From Opitutales bacterium (GTDB lineage Bacteria > Verrucomicrobiota > Verrucomicrobiia > Opitutales > UBA2987), in the NCBI GenBank assembly GCA_021772515.1, contig JAJFLU010000043.1, forward strand, positions 62,001 through 126,000: a stretch of 64,000 nt of DNA, in the 5' to 3' direction. Positions 53,392 through 62,442 of the stretch are shown here, in pieces. The number at the start of each line of letters is the position of its first letter. Position 1 is the first letter of the stretch. The notes under the pieces are model-generated. The model was given only the letters and a program-made list of their open reading frames with translations. It was not told the origin of the DNA and ran no database searches. The translations under genes were made by a program, and so were the position numbers.

Positions 53392-55548
53392 ATGAATGCA
53401 ACACATAAAATCCAGATCCTGTTTATCTCAATATTCGGCCTCTTTCTAAGTGGATCATCTCCCACTCAGCAACCGATTCCCGACAACAATAATAGGGCTG
53501 CCTATATCGAACCAGGTCTTCTCGAATTAGAAACTGAAAATATTTCAATCATCGTTACCGCCCGTGACTCTCGGGTCGCGGCCAAGGCGATCGAACGATT
53601 AGGCGGGCATGTTACGAGTGATCTATATATCATTAATGCCGTGGGAGCGGAATTACCCGGCAACCAACTTGAGGCCCTGGGAGCAAATCCCGATATTGTT
53701 TCCATCATTGATAACAAACGTATAAAATCGGCGGATAGGGATAATGAGGTAAGCGTGCATGTTGATGGCGTTAAATCAACCAATCAGGCTTGGCCCGTCG
53801 GGATGGATGTTGGCGCCGATGAATTACACGATGCTAAAATCACCGGTAAACACGTAACCGTAGCCATTCTCGATTCGGGAATATATTTCTCTCCCCTGCC
53901 CATGGACAACGGACATGAAGGCGGCATGAGTATGAATAGCGCCATTCACTTCGTTGCCCAAGCTGATTTTGTCGGAAATGGAGCCTGTCTCGGGGATGGT
54001 TATTTTGAAGATATTAATGACGATGGGTTCGATGATGATGATCATTTCGGCGGCATGTCGCAATTTGACGGCTATTGCCTCAGCAATGCCGAGAACAGCC
54101 GCGATTACTACGGGCATGGTTCCCATATCGCAGGCATCATCGGAAGCCGTTTCAAGGATTCGACCACCCATACCTATCTTGGAATCGCCCCCAAAGCCAA
54201 ACTTTTGAGCGTGCGAGTGCTCGACGATGAGGGCATGGGCACCTACGAAGACGTAATCGAAGGAATCCAGTTTGTCGTCGAAAATAAGGATGAGTATAAT
54301 ATCCGGGTCCTGAATGTGAGCCTGAGCGCCTACGCGGTAACACCCTATTTTGTGGATCCATTTAACCGCGCTGTGGAAGCGGCATGGGCAAACGGCATAG
54401 TGGTTCTCGCTGCGGCCGGAAATACAGGTCCCAACGCCGAAAGCATTACGGTGCCGGGAAATGATCCCTATGTCATAACGGTTGGCGCCGTTGACAGCAA
54501 CCGCACCGCCGCCGATTGGTCGGATGATATTCTGCCGGATTGGTCGGCCACCGGGCCTACTTTGGATAATTTCGCCAAACCCGACATCCTGGCACCTGGC
54601 AGCAAGATCGTCTCGTTCATGTATAACGACCCGTTCGATATCACTAATTCGGCCACTCTTGTCCAGCAGCACCCAGATTACACCGCAACCACCAGCCTGT
54701 TCCGTATGAGCGGCACGAGCATGGCCACAGCCGTCGCATCAGGAGTCGTAGCCCTGATGCTGGATGAGCACCCTGAATTGGATCCCGACCAGGTAAAATT
54801 CCGTTTAATGTACACGGCTGCTCCCGCCATCGTTGATACCGATGGTGACCTCGTTTACAATATTTTCCAACAGGGCATGGGCCGCATCTGGGCTCCAGAC
54901 GCGATATTGAGCGCCGAAATCCCAGCCGATGGGAGGGCAAACTTCGATATGGATATCAACGCCGACCTCGCACACGGAATAGGTTGGGTTGACACGAATT
55001 TGGATGGTATGGTCGATTTTGATGAGCTCGATCCCGTTGAGATGTCCTACCACTATTCCGGGCAAATCGATGTATTGGCAAGTGATGATGCGCGTGCATT
55101 TCTATACTATATAATCGATCCCGATGGAACCGTTTTCACAATGGGCGCCGCCTGGACGGATACCTTCGAATGGATTGAACCCGAGACATTGGCGATTTCC
55201 GGTTTAACTTGGGCGGAAAATCAGCTTGGGTGGGAAAACGGCATGATTTGGGCAGGCGGCAGATCCTGGGCCGGAGGACGTTCCTGGGCAGGTGGCCGTT
55301 CCTGGGCTGGCGGTAGATCTTGGGCCGGTGGCCGTTCTTGGGCTGGCGGTAGATCTTGGGCAGGTGGCCGTTCCTGGGCCGGTGGCAGAGGCTGGGCAGG
55401 TGGTCGTTCTTGGGCCGGAGGTCGTTCATGGGCCGGTGGTAGATCATGGGCCGGTGGTCGTTCTTGGGCCGGTGGACGTTCATGGGCTGGAGGCCGTTCT
55501 TGGGCTGGAGGAATAGGAATTTCCAGTACCCTCTGGATAGAGGATTAG
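53392..55548 (+). CDS. Exported S8 (subtilisin-like) protease with C-terminal WAGGRS tandem repeats
   Basis: This 718-residue protein has a strong SD (AAAGGAGT) and a signal peptide (IQILFISIFGLFLSG). An I9-type propeptide follows ('SIIVTARDSRVAAKAIERLG', 'LPGNQLEALGANPDIVSI'). The catalytic triad is Asp161 in 'VAILDSGIYF', His242 in 'YYGHGSHIAGIIGS' and Ser443 in 'SGTSMATAVASGVVALM'. After the protease comes an acidic beta region, then fifteen WAGG units from residue 620 (13 as WAGGRS), and a short end STLWIED. The repeat tail could anchor it to the envelope or oligomerise. It is followed by a terminator. Substrates are unknown; the 68-residue protein is one candidate. Confidence 0.92.
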   Translation: MNATHKIQILFISIFGLFLSGSSPTQQPIPDNNNRAAYIEPGLLELETENISIIVTARDSRVAAKAIERLGGHVTSDLYIINAVGAELPGNQLEALGANPDIVSIIDNKRIKSADRDNEVSVHVDGVKSTNQAWPVGMDVGADELHDAKITGKHVTVAILDSGIYFSPLPMDNGHEGGMSMNSAIHFVAQADFVGNGACLGDGYFEDINDDGFDDDDHFGGMSQFDGYCLSNAENSRDYYGHGSHIAGIIGSRFKDSTTHTYLGIAPKAKLLSVRVLDDEGMGTYEDVIEGIQFVVENKDEYNIRVLNVSLSAYAVTPYFVDPFNRAVEAAWANGIVVLAAAGNTGPNAESITVPGNDPYVITVGAVDSNRTAADWSDDILPDWSATGPTLDNFAKPDILAPGSKIVSFMYNDPFDITNSATLVQQHPDYTATTSLFRMSGTSMATAVASGVVALMLDEHPELDPDQVKFRLMYTAAPAIVDTDGDLVYNIFQQGMGRIWAPDAILSAEIPADGRANFDMDINADLAHGIGWVDTNLDGMVDFDELDPVEMSYHYSGQIDVLASDDARAFLYYIIDPDGTVFTMGAAWTDTFEWIEPETLAISGLTWAENQLGWENGMIWAGGRSWAGGRSWAGGRSWAGGRSWAGGRSWAGGRSWAGGRSWAGGRGWAGGRSWAGGRSWAGGRSWAGGRSWAGGRSWAGGRSWAGGIGISSTLWIED
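55249..55518 (+). repeat. 15 x 18-bp tandem repeat coding WAGG(RS)
   Basis: There are fifteen in-frame 18-bp units beginning TGG. Units 1-7 and 9-14 code WAGGRS, unit 8 WAGGRG and unit 15 WAGGIG. Third-codon positions differ among units (GGC/GGT/GGA, AGA/CGT/CGA-type choices), so the peptide is conserved while the DNA has diverged. It is not a CRISPR: there are no spacers. Confidence 0.95.
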
Positions 55549-55654
55549 AGCGAAGCCAATGAACTAAATCAGCCCGATTTTATTTTCCGATTGGAATTCC
55601 AAACCATTCGATTATCGATTATTTGAAGACATAAAAAGCCAACATTTTGGCCAT

Positions 55655-55698
55655 GATAGACCTGTTTTCCGTTTTTCGGATAACAGGTTTATCTTTTA
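55655..55698 (+). terminator. Rho-independent terminator after the S8 protease gene
   Basis: GATAGACCTGTT pairs with AACAGGTTTATC with one G-U pair, an inner CCG/CGG stem closes the loop, and TTTTA follows. It lies 107 bp after the protease stop and separates that gene from the methyltransferase gene downstream. Confidence 0.75.
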
Positions 55699-55765
55699 TA
55701 TTGAAGACGGACTTTGATGTAACATTATGAAACTCCCGTAACAAATGCGGGGTATCTTATGTAAA

Positions 55766-56500
55766 ATGAACACAGTAACCGAACATTACGATAACCACCT
55801 GGCGGAGGTTTATTCCTGGATGGCCGGGGATTGGGACGCCGCCCTCGAAAGATATCGCACCCTTTTGGCGAAAACACCGATTGATTCCCGCCCTCGCGGA
55901 AGGGCGATTGATCTCGGCTGCGGATCAGGGTTTCAATCGATTCCTTTGGCAGAAATGGGATTCAAGGTCTCCGCCATTGATCTCAGCAATGACCTTCTGG
56001 ATGAACTCCGCAAACATTCGGAAACCCTTCCAGTCGAGATCATTCATTCGGACATTCTGAACTACCTGAATACTCAGGAAAACGGGGCGGAAGTTATTGT
56101 ATGTATGGGCGACACACTGACTCATTTACCCAACTATCAATCTGTTTTAAAAGTAATCGAGGCATCCGCGCGAATCCTGGCCGACGACGGCGTATTGATA
56201 CTCGCCTTCCGCGATTATGCTTCGCCATTAACAGGCATCACTCGTTTCATACCCGTCCAGAGTAGTTCGACGAGGATAGCGACCTGTTTTCTCGAATTTT
56301 TTGATGATTTTATCGAAGTTACCGACCTGTTTTACAATCTGACTGACGGCCAGTGGAAGTTATCCGCTAGTTCCTACCCCAAAATCCGCCTCGCCCCCGA
56401 TCAAATTTGCGAGGAGTTGAAATCCTCCGGATTTTCCGTCACCTCCAATGAATGTTTTAGAGGCATGTTTACCATTGTCGCACAAAAGGAATCGCCATGA
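55766..56500 (+). CDS. Class I SAM-dependent methyltransferase
   Basis: The ATG at 55766 (MNTVTEHYDNHLAEVYSWMA) gives 244 residues. SAM-binding motifs are 'GRAIDLGCGSGFQSIPLAEM', 'VSAIDLSNDLLDELRKHS', an acidic 'VIVCMGDTLTHLPNYQSV' and 'LADDGVLILAFRDYASPLTG'. The acceptor is unknown; similar proteins methylate small molecules. Its stop overlaps the ATG of the M20 gene (ATGA), so the two are translationally coupled, which links the methyl transfer to the amidohydrolase's substrate pathway. Confidence 0.88.
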   Translation: MNTVTEHYDNHLAEVYSWMAGDWDAALERYRTLLAKTPIDSRPRGRAIDLGCGSGFQSIPLAEMGFKVSAIDLSNDLLDELRKHSETLPVEIIHSDILNYLNTQENGAEVIVCMGDTLTHLPNYQSVLKVIEASARILADDGVLILAFRDYASPLTGITRFIPVQSSSTRIATCFLEFFDDFIEVTDLFYNLTDGQWKLSASSYPKIRLAPDQICEELKSSGFSVTSNECFRGMFTIVAQKESP

Positions 56501-57942
56501 ATACATTATGCTTAAAGTTGCTAACAGGAACAGTTATTCTTTCAACTCTCCTGCCGCAAAACCTGCAAGCCAATGAGGCCAACAAGGAGGAGGCGGTCGC
56601 CATTATCGAGAAACACAAAGTTGCCCTCATCGATTTGAGTGACCGGATTTGGGCCTATGCTGAGACCGCCTTGAAGGAGACGAAATCCGCCAAAGCCCTC
56701 GCCGATTATGCCGAGCAACAGGGGTTCGCGGTCGAGCGCGGGGTGGCCGGAATGCCGACCGCCTTCGTGGCCAGTTATGGTGAAGGTTCGCCCATAATCG
56801 GAATCATGGGAGAATACGATGCCTTGCCGGGGCTTTCCCAAAAACCGACTTCAGAGAAAGAGGCCCACGAACCGGGCGCGGCCGGTCATGGCTGCGGGCA
56901 CAATTTGTTCGGCGCAGGGAGTTTGGGCGCCGCAATCGGTATCAAGGAACTGATCGAAGCCGGAAAGTTGAAGGGCACGATCCGTTTTTACGGCACTCCG
57001 GCGGAGGAATCCGTGGGCGGCAAAATTTACATGGTCCGCGAGGGTCTCTTCGACGATCTTGATGTCTGCCTTTCCTGGCATCCCAACTCAAAAATCAAAG
57101 CGGATGTGCAAAGTTCGCAGGCGCTGGTAGATTTTATCGTGGAATTCCACGGTAAGGCCTCGCACGCCGCTTTCGATCCCTGGAACGGACGCAGCGCGGT
57201 AGATGGGCTGGAACTCTTTACCGATGGGCTCAATATGATGCGGGAGCATGTCAAACCCTCCGTCCGTATGCACTATGCGATTGTGGACGGCGGCGATGTG
57301 CCCAATGTCGTGCCCGAATATGCCAAACTTTGGTGCTGGGTTCGTGACTCCAAACGGGATGGTGTCGAATCCGTCCTCAACCGGGTAAGGGATATTGCCA
57401 AAGGTGCCGCTCTCATGGCTGGCGTCGAGTCCAATCTCTCAATTATTTCCGGTGACTACGAAATGCTCGTCAATATTACCGGTGAAAAAGTGATTTACAA
57501 AAACCTCGAATGGCTCGGCCCGATCGAATACACCGAGGAGGAACAGGAATTTGCGCGAAAAATCCAACGGGCCGTCGGCATTGAAGAAAAGGGCATCAAC
57601 GGCGAGGTACAGCCCCTTGAGGAACAAAAGGAGGATCCCTCTGGCGGTTCGACCGATGTGGGCGATGTTAGCTGGGTCGTGCCCACCCTTCAACTGGTGG
57701 TCACGACAGCCCCCGAAAATTCACCCTGGCATGCCTGGCCGGTAGTCGCCTGTGGCGGAAACTCAATAGGCCAAAAGGGCATGATATACGCGGCAAAAGC
57801 CCTCGCTGCAACAATGGTCGATTTATTCGAAAACGAAGAAATTCGCCTGGCCATCAAAAAGGAATTCAAAGGAAAAAGCGGAGGCCACATTTACAAACCC
57901 TACATCCCCGACGGACCTCCACCAGTACCGGATCTGAACTGA
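56497..57942 (+). CDS. Exported M20 amidohydrolase (AbgB / aminobenzoyl-glutamate utilisation type)
   Basis: This 481-residue protein has a signal peptide (TGTVILSTLLPQNLQA). Motifs are 'IGIMGEYDALPGLSQKP', 'GAAGHGCGHNLFGAGSLGAA', 'IRFYGTPAEESVGGKIYMVR' and 'STDVGDVSWVVPTLQL', an AbgB-like set with the metal-binding His, Glu and Asp. It probably cleaves an amide such as an N-acyl-glutamate outside the cytoplasm. It is translationally coupled to the methyltransferase gene upstream and lies 7 bp before a second methyltransferase gene, so it belongs to a three-gene unit. Confidence 0.88.
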   Translation: MNTLCLKLLTGTVILSTLLPQNLQANEANKEEAVAIIEKHKVALIDLSDRIWAYAETALKETKSAKALADYAEQQGFAVERGVAGMPTAFVASYGEGSPIIGIMGEYDALPGLSQKPTSEKEAHEPGAAGHGCGHNLFGAGSLGAAIGIKELIEAGKLKGTIRFYGTPAEESVGGKIYMVREGLFDDLDVCLSWHPNSKIKADVQSSQALVDFIVEFHGKASHAAFDPWNGRSAVDGLELFTDGLNMMREHVKPSVRMHYAIVDGGDVPNVVPEYAKLWCWVRDSKRDGVESVLNRVRDIAKGAALMAGVESNLSIISGDYEMLVNITGEKVIYKNLEWLGPIEYTEEEQEFARKIQRAVGIEEKGINGEVQPLEEQKEDPSGGSTDVGDVSWVVPTLQLVVTTAPENSPWHAWPVVACGGNSIGQKGMIYAAKALAATMVDLFENEEIRLAIKKEFKGKSGGHIYKPYIPDGPPPVPDLN

Positions 57943-57949
57943 ACATAAA

Positions 57950-58603
57950 GTGAGAAGCCGGTTCGCAGCGGAATTTAACCACGATGACTGTGCTTCGACC
58001 TATGACGTTGAGGTGCGGGATGAATCCGACCCTATCCGAACCGGTTATGCGGAGGTCCTCCAATGGGTCGCGGACACAGCCGAAATTTCACTAAATCATA
58101 ATGTGCTGGATCTAGGTTGCGGAACCGGAAATACAGCGGCACTTTTAAACAATTTTGGGGCGCTGATATGTGTCGATGTATCATTCAATATGTTGGAACT
58201 TGCCCGACAAAAGTTGTATAATACCGGAAACATCAAATACGTTCAGGCCGATCTACTGGAATTTTTCGACAATAATGACACACCGTTTGATAGAATAGTC
58301 AGCACCTATGCGATACACCACCTAACCGATGATGAAAAACTCGTATTATTCGCGGAAATCGAAAAATGCCTGCCGCCGGGAGGCCGTGCCGTTTTTGGCG
58401 ACTTGATGTTTCAAAACACGAAGGAAAAAGAAAAGATCATCCAAACGCTTTTGACAAAGGGCCACAAGGAGGCGGTCGCCGACATCGACGAGGAGTTTTT
58501 CTGGGATATCGAAAAAGCGACCAAACAACTTGAAGGGTTGGGGTTTATGACAAAAGCAAAGCGGTTTTCCGAACTTTCATGGGGCATGGTGGCAAAAAAA
58601 TGA
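57950..58603 (+). CDS. Class I SAM-dependent methyltransferase (YrrT-like)
   Basis: This 217-residue protein begins at GTG (VRSRFAAEFNHDDCASTYD) 7 bp after the amidohydrolase stop. Motifs are 'HNVLDLGCGTGNTAALLNNF', 'LICVDVSFNMLELARQKLYN', 'IVSTYAIHHLTDDEKLVLFA' and 'LPPGGRAVFGDLMFQNTKEK'. The 'F-N-H-D-D-C-A-S-T-Y-D' start and 'P-I-R-x-G-Y' are as in YrrT-type enzymes. Its TGA stop touches the border of the inverted-repeat element remnant at 58603, so the natural 3' end may have been altered by insertion. Confidence 0.88.
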   Translation: MRSRFAAEFNHDDCASTYDVEVRDESDPIRTGYAEVLQWVADTAEISLNHNVLDLGCGTGNTAALLNNFGALICVDVSFNMLELARQKLYNTGNIKYVQADLLEFFDNNDTPFDRIVSTYAIHHLTDDEKLVLFAEIEKCLPPGGRAVFGDLMFQNTKEKEKIIQTLLTKGHKEAVADIDEEFFWDIEKATKQLEGLGFMTKAKRFSELSWGMVAKK

Positions 58604-58643
58604 TTGCTCTCTGCATCATCACCATCGATTTTGAGATAGGTTC
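58603..58643 (+). mobile_element. Remnant: right end of the 18-bp-TIR element
   Basis: 41 bp from ATTGCTCTCTGCATCATCAC to GATAGGTTC match 50930-50970 with two mismatches and are followed by TA. No left end is present. It is in the same orientation as the complete element 7.6 kb away, so the region 50971-58602 lies between direct copies. Confidence 0.8.
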
Positions 58644-58651
58644 TAAGCATC

Positions 58652-59098
58652 ATGGACAGAATCATTCACCTTAAAGCCTTTTTAAGCTGTGCTTCCCAGG
58701 AGGCATTTGCCTACTTTACGAACGAAACTTTACTCGAGAGTTGGCTTTGCCAAAAAGCGGAAGTAAATGTTGAAATCGGGGGAAAGTATTACTTGTTTTG
58801 GGAGCCGGATGACCGCGAAAACAACAGCACCCTTGGGTGTTGCATAACGGCCCTCAGTGAACCTGATTTTCTCTCGTTTGAATGGAAGGGACCGAAGCCT
58901 TTTAAACATTTCGCCAACGAGGCCGATCCGTTGACCCATGTGGCTGTCTTTTTCCTGCCACGGGACAAAGGAACTGAGGTTCATTTACTGCACACCGGCT
59001 GGAGAAGCACTCCCGAGTGGGAAGAACATTTTGTGTGGCAGGAACGGGCCTGGAATTTTGCTCTGAAAGCGCTGGAGCAAAAGACCGCGAAATCCTGA
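58652..59098 (+). CDS. SRPBCC (AHSA1/START-like) domain protein
   Basis: This 148-residue single-domain protein has 'IIHLKAFLSCASQEAFAYFT', 'EVNVEIGGKYYLFWEPDDRE', 'LSFEWKGPKPFKHFANEADP' and 'VHLLHTGWRSTPEWEEHF', which fit Aha1/START hydrophobic-cavity proteins. A small-molecule or stress role is likely but unknown. It begins 8 bp after the element remnant, so that repeat may supply part of its leader. It converges on serA. Confidence 0.85.
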   Translation: MDRIIHLKAFLSCASQEAFAYFTNETLLESWLCQKAEVNVEIGGKYYLFWEPDDRENNSTLGCCITALSEPDFLSFEWKGPKPFKHFANEADPLTHVAVFFLPRDKGTEVHLLHTGWRSTPEWEEHFVWQERAWNFALKALEQKTAKS

Positions 59099-59130
59099 AA
59101 GGGCAGCCACTTCAACGGCTGAAGTATCCC

Positions 59131-60720
59131 TTAAAAATCCACCAGATGTGTCTCCTTGATGGCTTCATGGGATGCGATTTCACACAAAGCCTTTTCGCCG
59201 GGCGAACTATCCAACTGTAATATGGTGAGAGCCAGACCTCCCAGAGTATTTCGGCTCAAAGACATGCCGGCAATGTTGACGGTTTCCCTCCCCAGGACAG
59301 TTCCGACCATTCCGACCATTCCAGGCATATCCTCATTTTCCAGAATAAGAAGGCTCCCTTCGAGGCCGGATTCCACATCGCGCCCGTTGAGGCGGACAAT
59401 GCGCGGCACCTGTTTCTTGCCCACCAGAGTACCCTCGATACTGGTTAGTTTTTTATCCGGCCCGACGGCCTCGACCCGCACCAGTTCAGTGAAATCGCAC
59501 TCGCTGCTGGACTGCGTGACAATGACTTTTATCCCCAGCCGTTTCATAAAGTGAGGCGCGTTCACATCGTTCACATTCTCCCCGCTTATGTTTCGTAAAT
59601 ATCCGCGCTGAATACTACGTGTAAGGGGCAGGGTATCCTGCTCGATAATTTTCCCCCAAAAGGTAATTCGCATCTTTTGGACATGAGGAGAGACAATTTG
59701 TTGAAGAATCAGGCCCAGTTTTTCGCCCAACTCCAGATAGGGTCCTAAAATTTTCAGGACACCGGCATCTACCGAGGACATATTAAGGGCGTTGCGGATA
59801 ATACCCTCCTTCAGTAAATCGGCAACCCCCCGGGCCACTTCCAGACCAACGCTATCCTGTGCCTCCCGTGTCGATGCGCCCAGATGGGGGGTCAAAACCA
59901 GGTTGGGCAAGGCTAGTAATTCGCTATCCTGCGGAACCGGTTCCTCTTCGTAAACATCGAGACCGGCTGAGGCAATTTTGCCACTTTTCAGCGCTGAAAT
60001 CAAATCCGCCTCCACCACGATTCCACCACGGGCGCAGTTGATCAACCGCACCCCGTCCTTCATCTTTTCGATGGCGCTGGAGTCGATGAGGCCCCTGGTT
60101 TTTTCAGTCAATGGCATGTGTATGCTGATATAATCCACCCGCTCCACCAATTGCTCAATATCCACCGATTCGACATCGAGAGCCTGCCCCCGCTCAGGGG
60201 CCAAATAGGGATCGTAGGCCAAAACCGACATGCCAAATGCTTTGGCCCTCTCCGCCACGATACTGCCAACCCGCCCCAACCCCAGGATTCCCAGCGTCTT
60301 GCCGTAAAGCTCGCTCCCGGAAAATGCTTTCCTTTCCCAATGCCCCTGTTTCATTGAGGCATCGGCCCGGCAAATGGGTCGAGCGGCGCAAAGCATGTGG
60401 GTGAAGGTCAACTCGGCGGTCGCATTGGTATTTCCGCTCGGGGCATTCATAACCACAATGCCTCGCTGTGTGGCTGCATCGATATCCACGTTATCCACCC
60501 CGACGCCCGCCCGTGCGATCACTTTTAGAGAATGGGCCTCGGCGATTACCTCGGCGGTGACTTTTGTTTCGCTCCGCACAATGATTGCCGCCGCATCTGA
60601 GGCGAGTGAATTCAAACGGTCCACTCCGGAACCAAACGCTTCCACAACCTGAAAATCCGGCTGATCCTTCAAATATTCGATACCGGCGGCGGAGATTTTA
60701 TCGGCGATTAAAATTTTCAT
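59131..60720 (-). CDS. serA: D-3-phosphoglycerate dehydrogenase
   Basis: This 529-residue protein is of the long, ACT-containing type. The catalytic and NAD domains show 'IARAGVGVDNVDIDAATQRG', 'GKTLGILGLGRVGSIVAERA', 'PLTEKTRGLIDSSAIEKM', 'LINCARGGIVVEADLISAL' and 'VLTPHLGASTREAQDSVG' (Arg, Glu and His of the active site). An intervening ASB-like domain leads to a C-terminal ACT domain ('ENEDMPGMVGMVGTVLG'), likely for serine feedback. It is the committed step of serine synthesis, matching glyA in the window. It follows the transglutaminase-like gene by 42 bp. Confidence 0.95.
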   Translation of the reverse strand: MKILIADKISAAGIEYLKDQPDFQVVEAFGSGVDRLNSLASDAAAIIVRSETKVTAEVIAEAHSLKVIARAGVGVDNVDIDAATQRGIVVMNAPSGNTNATAELTFTHMLCAARPICRADASMKQGHWERKAFSGSELYGKTLGILGLGRVGSIVAERAKAFGMSVLAYDPYLAPERGQALDVESVDIEQLVERVDYISIHMPLTEKTRGLIDSSAIEKMKDGVRLINCARGGIVVEADLISALKSGKIASAGLDVYEEEPVPQDSELLALPNLVLTPHLGASTREAQDSVGLEVARGVADLLKEGIIRNALNMSSVDAGVLKILGPYLELGEKLGLILQQIVSPHVQKMRITFWGKIIEQDTLPLTRSIQRGYLRNISGENVNDVNAPHFMKRLGIKVIVTQSSSECDFTELVRVEAVGPDKKLTSIEGTLVGKKQVPRIVRLNGRDVESGLEGSLLILENEDMPGMVGMVGTVLGRETVNIAGMSLSRNTLGGLALTILQLDSSPGEKALCEIASHEAIKETHLVDF

Positions 60721-60762
60721 CGGTCGGCGAGTAAGACACTTTCGCTATGTTGTTTCAACAGG

Positions 60763-62346
60763 TTACAATGTCATAGAGGCGATTTCCACTTCGAGGTTTC
60801 CCATCAACCGCATAAATGGCAGGGCCATGTCGAAGAGGCTGTTCTCGTCCAAAGTGCCGGTGTAAAAGGCGATCCGGGTGGGTGAAGTTTCACTCTCCCC
60901 CAAGGCCGCATCAAAATCCACCCATTGCCCGTTGAGGTAAAACTGCGTCCACATATGAAAGCCGAGGATGTTTTGCTTGCCTTGAAATGCGGGCAAATAG
61001 GCCAACCCGACAGCGAGGCGCGAAGGCACCCCGTTGATACGCCCAAGTGCGGCCAGAAACACTGCATGTTCGGTGCAATCCCCGGCAGGATTTCGGGCCA
61101 CTTCGCTCGCAGTGGCAAACCCCACCGAAAGCGATTTTTTGGAAATATAACGACTGGCAAATCTTCGCATCGAATCCGCCTGTTCGAGTGGCGAAGCGGA
61201 TTTACCGGCAGCCTTTGAGGCCAGTGTGATCAATTTCTTGTCCTCGATGTTCATATTCGCATTACCGGTCAAAAAATCGGCCAGATTTTCATTTTCCGCT
61301 TCTCCATCAATATTTTCTCCCAAGGCTTCGTGATTGGCCTGCCTGACCATTATTTGAGCGCCTTTCAAATCGGAATCCACTATGCTTTGCGTATAGTATT
61401 CGGGCCAGGAAAACGGGGTTTCCAACGGTTCCTTGAATTTTATGGAAAAAGTAACCGCTTGGGCATCTTCGGGGATTCTCTTTGACAAACTAAGTAAGGT
61501 AAACCCAAACAGGTCGGCGGGAACAAAATCCGCCAGAGCGGAAGATTCATCAGAGGCATAAAGCGTCAGGGCCATCCCCCCCATCGGCAAAACGGTTTTC
61601 AACGCCCTTCCCTCATCATTCAACCAGGAGATACTATCAAACGAGCCAATGCCGAGGTCCATGGTGCTCGTCACTTTTCTAGCCTCCGTATATTCCCCGC
61701 GAATTGATACATTTTCAATTTCTCCAACTTTGACCCGAGTGCTTATTGGCCCGTCCAGTTTGGCATCGGGGCTGAACAGCGGCAACTCGTACTCCGTGCC
61801 CGCCTCAAGTCCTCGCAAAATCGTTTCCCTCGTCAGCCCCCAAGCCATCAGTGCGCCTTTGCTCCACGAATATTCCTTTTTCTCAAGATTACCCGCCTGC
61901 GAGGTGCTTACTAAAAGATTACCCCCTTGGATTTCGCCTTCAACCGTTATGGGAAGACTGCCCATGCGCATCTTCATCTGAAAGAAAATGGCTTCACCGG
62001 AAACGGTTTCCACAGTTTTCTGCTCTGATTCCAGGGAAACTTCGATCGGCCCCCGACTCAACCGCATGGACATAAGGTTATGTGAAAAGATACGCTTACC
62101 CTTGCGAGTAAAAGCATCCCGAGAATAGCCAACCTTGCCCTCACCCAAATAAATTTCCTGCCATTCCTCATAAAATAACCCCTGCGGAGGATCACCAATA
62201 TCGATATCGGGAATTCCCGCATCCAACAACAGTGTCGCGGCGAGAATACCTGTAACGATGGCTAGCGCCGGGAATAATGATCTTATGCGAGTTGACCTAA
62301 AATGTTTCAAAACTAGAAAACTTAATCCCGATGTATAATAGGGCAA
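60763..62346 (-). CDS. Membrane-anchored/exported transglutaminase-like protein
   Basis: This 527-residue protein starts at TTG (or at a TTG 12 codons later). An N-terminal hydrophobic helix ('LFPALAIVTGILAATLLLDA') serves as signal or anchor. A large beta-rich region of about 350 residues follows. The transglutaminase core carries Cys in 'NPAGDCTEHAVFLAALGRIN', His in 'GFHMWTQFYLNGQW' and Asp in 'VDFDAALGE'. The fold is probably a periplasmic protease or amide-forming enzyme. Substrate unknown. It is divergent from the flavoprotein gene. Confidence 0.85.
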   Translation of the reverse strand: MPYYTSGLSFLVLKHFRSTRIRSLFPALAIVTGILAATLLLDAGIPDIDIGDPPQGLFYEEWQEIYLGEGKVGYSRDAFTRKGKRIFSHNLMSMRLSRGPIEVSLESEQKTVETVSGEAIFFQMKMRMGSLPITVEGEIQGGNLLVSTSQAGNLEKKEYSWSKGALMAWGLTRETILRGLEAGTEYELPLFSPDAKLDGPISTRVKVGEIENVSIRGEYTEARKVTSTMDLGIGSFDSISWLNDEGRALKTVLPMGGMALTLYASDESSALADFVPADLFGFTLLSLSKRIPEDAQAVTFSIKFKEPLETPFSWPEYYTQSIVDSDLKGAQIMVRQANHEALGENIDGEAENENLADFLTGNANMNIEDKKLITLASKAAGKSASPLEQADSMRRFASRYISKKSLSVGFATASEVARNPAGDCTEHAVFLAALGRINGVPSRLAVGLAYLPAFQGKQNILGFHMWTQFYLNGQWVDFDAALGESETSPTRIAFYTGTLDENSLFDMALPFMRLMGNLEVEIASMTL

Positions 62347-62442
62347 AACAAATCCAATGGGAGTTCGACTTGCACAGTTATCTATTTTCGGGTTTATTTA
62401 GTCGGCTGATGTGGGTTGATTATTAATGACAGGAAGGAATTC

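Noticed and set aside
55136-55516. Alternative-frame ORFs across the WAGGRS repeat
   Set aside because: Artefacts of the 18-bp tandem repeat; the S8 protease frame explains all.
55249-55518. CRISPR-like tandem repeat
   Set aside because: No spacers; the repeat is in frame and codes for protein.
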